Positions 7,073 to 9,209 of a stretch of 9,209 nt of DNA are shown in pieces; within the stretch, counting starts at the first letter, position 1; the number at the start of each line of letters is the position of its first letter. Both the position numbers and the translations under genes were made by a program. The stretch comes from Bacteroidota bacterium (GTDB lineage Bacteria; Bacteroidota; Bacteroidia; Chitinophagales; Chitinophagaceae): positions 1 to 9,209 of the forward strand of contig JAEZLJ010000112.1 of assembly GCA_023415275.1 (NCBI GenBank), in the 5' to 3' direction. The notes beneath the pieces are model-generated. The model was not told where the DNA came from. It searched no databases and saw nothing but the letters and a program-made list of their open reading frames with translations.

Positions 7073-9209
7073 ATGAGAAGATTTTACACTGCCCTTCCAT
7101 GCCTGCTATTCCTTTTATTTGCCCTTGTCATTTCTTTCCAGGCAAATAGCCAGGTACAAACCTTACGACCCAATGTTTATATCAATGCTGAATGCAATGG
7201 CTTTGCCGAATACCTTCCTGAAGGTTATAACACGGGTACACAAACCTATCCGCTTATTGTATTCCTCGAAGGCATAGGAGAAACGGGCAACGGCAGCCTT
7301 ACCGATTTGCAGAAGCTGTATAACAACGGGCCTCCCAAATACATTAATGAAGGAACCTTCCCTACGTCCTTCACTGTCAATGGGCAAACCCATAGGTTCA
7401 TCATCTTTACGCCACAGATCACCATCCCTATCTGGCAACGCTATCCTACGGCGGCCGAGATCAATGGCATGATTGATTATGCCGTCTCTCATTACCGGGT
7501 AAACACCTCGCGAATTTACCTGGTGGGTATCAGCACGGGTGCTGGTTCTGTTTGGAATTATGCCGGTAGCAGTGCCTTGTATTCCAACCGCCTGGCAGCC
7601 ATCGTTCCTTTTACCGGAACAGATACCCCCACATTGGCTAAGTCAAAGGTCATTGCAAGCACCAACCTGCCAATCTGGGCATTTCATAACCGTTTTGATG
7701 ATGGAGTAGATCTAAAATATACTACCGGTTACACCGATACCATTACCATGCTGGGTTGCAATCCACCGCCCAAGGTGACCATTTTCGATGCCACCGGCCA
7801 TGATAGCTGGTATAGCACACTGGCAGGTGCCGTGCCTCCGAATAACACCCTGAATGTGTATCAATGGATGCTGCAATACACCCGGGGCAGCGGGCCGCCC
7901 CCCAACCAGGCACCTACCGCCAATGCAGGTACTGATAAAACTATTACACTTCCCACCAACTCTGTTTCTTTAACCGGCTCGGGTTCCGATCCTGATGGGT
8001 CCATAGCCTCCTATAGCTGGACGAAAGTGTCGGGAGGTGCTGCTACTATCAACAGCCCCGGCGCTGCTTCTACTACTGTAAGCGGCTTGACGCAAGGCTC
8101 CTACATCTTCAGGCTCACTGTAACTGATAATGCAGGTGCCACAGGATCTGACGATGTCACCGTCACGGTGAATGCTGCGCCTAACCAGGCACCTACAGCT
8201 AATGCGGGCACAGATAAAACCATTACACTCCCTACCAATTCGGTCACAGTTACCGGCAGTGGTTCAGATCCGGACGGAAGCATTACGGCGTATGCCTGGA
8301 CCAAGGTCTCGGGAGGAGCAGCTACGATCAATAGTCCCGGTGCAGCTACCACCACCATCAGTGGCCTGGCACAGGGTAGCTACATCTTTCGGCTGACCGT
8401 AACCGATAACAATGGTGCTACTGCTTTTGATGATATGAATGTGACGGTGAATGCAGCACCCAACCAGCCTCCAACGGCCAATGCGGGCGCTGATCAAACT
8501 ATTACCCTGCCTAATAATTCCGTTACACTTTCCGGAAGTGGGTCTGATCCTGATGGCAGCATCACATCTTATAGCTGGACAAAGATCAGTGGCGGTTCAG
8601 CCAGCATTAATGCGCCCGGATCTGCTTCTACCAGCGTTACGGGCCTGGCCCAGGGAAGCTATACTTTCCGTCTTACAGTCACTGACAACAGCGGTGCTAC
8701 AGCTTCTGATGATGTGATCGTAAATGTGAACTCAGCGCCCAATCAATCGCCCACAGCCAACGCAGGAGCAGATAAGAGCATCACACTGCCTACTAATTCA
8801 GTGAGTCTCTCAGGTAGTGGCTCCGATCCTGATGGAAGTATTACAGCCTATTCCTGGACCAAAGTTTCAGGCGGGGCCGCTACCATCAATAGCCCGGGCT
8901 CTGCCACTACCACAGTGAGCGGACTTACACAGGGCAGTTATATATTTCGATTGACCGTGACCGATAATAATGGAGCTACCGCTTCAGATGACGTGGCGGT
9001 TACTGTAAATGGAGCAGCCAACCAGTCTCCTTCAGCCAATGCAGGTGCTGACCAGAATATTACACTGCCTGCTAACAGTGTCACCTTATCTGGTAGTGGC
9101 TCAGATCCTGATGGCTCTATTGCTTCTTACAGCTGGACCAAGGTATCGGGTGGTGCAGCTACCATCGGCAGTCCTTCCAGTGCTACTACCACTGTGTCAG
9201 GACTTACAC
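7073..9209 (+). CDS. Secreted alpha/beta-hydrolase (esterase-like) with tandem PKD-like repeats, 3' end outside window
   Basis: The frame from the ATG at 7073 is open for 712 codons to the window edge. Residues 1-27 form a signal peptide (MRRFYTALPCLLFLLFALVIS, then a cut near ANSQ). Residues about 30-264 resemble secreted PHB-depolymerase/feruloyl-esterase-type hydrolases. The nucleophile elbow is GISTG with Ser154, in the context RIYLVGISTGAGSVWNYA. The acid is probably Asp209, Asp210 or Asp213 in FHNRFDDGVD, and the histidine His243 in TGHDSW. Substrate is likely an ester in a polymer or small molecule, but this is inference. A Gly/Pro linker (about 265-277) leads into five 93-residue PKD-like beta-sandwich repeats from residue 278, the fifth cut by the window. 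Such repeats act as spacers or binding modules; a C-terminal sorting domain may follow beyond the window. It is separated from the DUF5916 gene by 263 bases with no other supported gene. Confidence 0.85.
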   Translation, partial: MRRFYTALPCLLFLLFALVISFQANSQVQTLRPNVYINAECNGFAEYLPEGYNTGTQTYPLIVFLEGIGETGNGSLTDLQKLYNNGPPKYINEGTFPTSFTVNGQTHRFIIFTPQITIPIWQRYPTAAEINGMIDYAVSHYRVNTSRIYLVGISTGAGSVWNYAGSSALYSNRLAAIVPFTGTDTPTLAKSKVIASTNLPIWAFHNRFDDGVDLKYTTGYTDTITMLGCNPPPKVTIFDATGHDSWYSTLAGAVPPNNTLNVYQWMLQYTRGSGPPPNQAPTANAGTDKTITLPTNSVSLTGSGSDPDGSIASYSWTKVSGGAATINSPGAASTTVSGLTQGSYIFRLTVTDNAGATGSDDVTVTVNAAPNQAPTANAGTDKTITLPTNSVTVTGSGSDPDGSITAYAWTKVSGGAATINSPGAATTTISGLAQGSYIFRLTVTDNNGATAFDDMNVTVNAAPNQPPTANAGADQTITLPNNSVTLSGSGSDPDGSITSYSWTKISGGSASINAPGSASTSVTGLAQGSYTFRLTVTDNSGATASDDVIVNVNSAPNQSPTANAGADKSITLPTNSVSLSGSGSDPDGSITAYSWTKVSGGAATINSPGSATTTVSGLTQGSYIFRLTVTDNNGATASDDVAVTVNGAANQSPSANAGADQNITLPANSVTLSGSGSDPDGSIASYSWTKVSGGAATIGSPSSATTTVSGLT
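7904..9209 (+). repeat. Five in-phase 279-base tandem repeats encoding PKD-like domains
   Basis: Copies start with Asn-Gln-x-Pro codons at 7904, 8183, 8462, 8741 and 9020, every interval being exactly 279 bases (93 residues); the fifth copy is cut after 190 bases. Each copy carries ANAG near its start, a GSGSDPDGSI turn, a Tyr-x-Trp-Thr-Lys strand, GSY-x-FRLTVTDN and a final Val-x-Val-Asn. This is the PKD / K319L-like immunoglobulin-type fold. Copies 2 and 4 differ at 15 of 93 residues by hand count, while their DNA differs at many third-codon positions. The conserved linker between copies keeps the spacing rigid. Confidence 0.9.

Noticed and set aside
6855..7076. 73-codon plus-strand frame starting at TTG
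   Set aside because: It has a weak start and no recognisable domain, and it lies in the A+T-rich leader of the esterase gene and overlaps its start codon by four bases.
8101..8717. Minus-strand and alternative-frame open frames across the PKD repeats
   Set aside because: They are shadows of the repeated coding sequence with no independent start signal or domain.
7904..9209. The repeat array considered as a CRISPR or mobile repeat
   Set aside because: The period is 279 bases, the repeats are coding and in frame throughout, and the product is a PKD-like domain array.

Overview
The window looks like chromosomal DNA of a Bacteroidota species, probably of the Chitinophagaceae type. This rests on several signs: a SusD-free but typical DUF5916/CBM9-like outer-membrane protein, a secreted esterase carrying long tandem PKD-like repeats, a GNAT protein of a Bacteroidota-looking type, no clear Shine-Dalgarno sequences, and several exact matches to the Bacteroidota -7 promoter box TAnnTTTG. 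There are no rRNA or tRNA genes, no CRISPR array and no recognisable insertion sequence.

Layout. At 1-120 (minus) is the first 40 codons of a probable Crp/Fnr-family regulator, which runs off the left edge. A 195-base divergent control region follows. It holds a minus-strand TAnnTTTG box, two near-identical 17-base operator-like repeats exactly 22 bases apart, and a plus-strand TAnnTTTG box. From 316 to 3000 (plus) runs a probable three-gene operon: a class I SAM-dependent methyltransferase, a small unknown protein whose start overlaps the methyltransferase stop (ATGA), and a SulP/SLC26 anion transporter with a STAS domain. Two minus-strand genes come next: a GNAT acetyltransferase (3015-3527) with its own likely promoter, and a secreted DUF2059 protein (3651-4160). 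Diverging from the latter is a large secreted CBM9-like/DUF5916 protein (about 4353-6809). After a 263-base gap with a weak hairpin comes a large secreted protein (7073 to the right edge, no stop in the window). It has an alpha/beta-hydrolase esterase domain followed by at least five 93-residue PKD-like repeats.

How the genes may work together. The left part reads as a Crp/Fnr-type regulator diverging from the operon it may control, with the twin operators placed where such a protein could activate the operon and repress its own gene. The right part encodes cell-envelope or secreted proteins (DUF2059, DUF5916, PKD esterase), in keeping with a polymer-degrading lifestyle, but nothing shows that they form one pathway. 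I see no convincing new multi-gene defence or mobile system. The most useful leads are the twin operators, the unknown small protein coupled to the methyltransferase and transporter, and the in-phase repeat array of the esterase.
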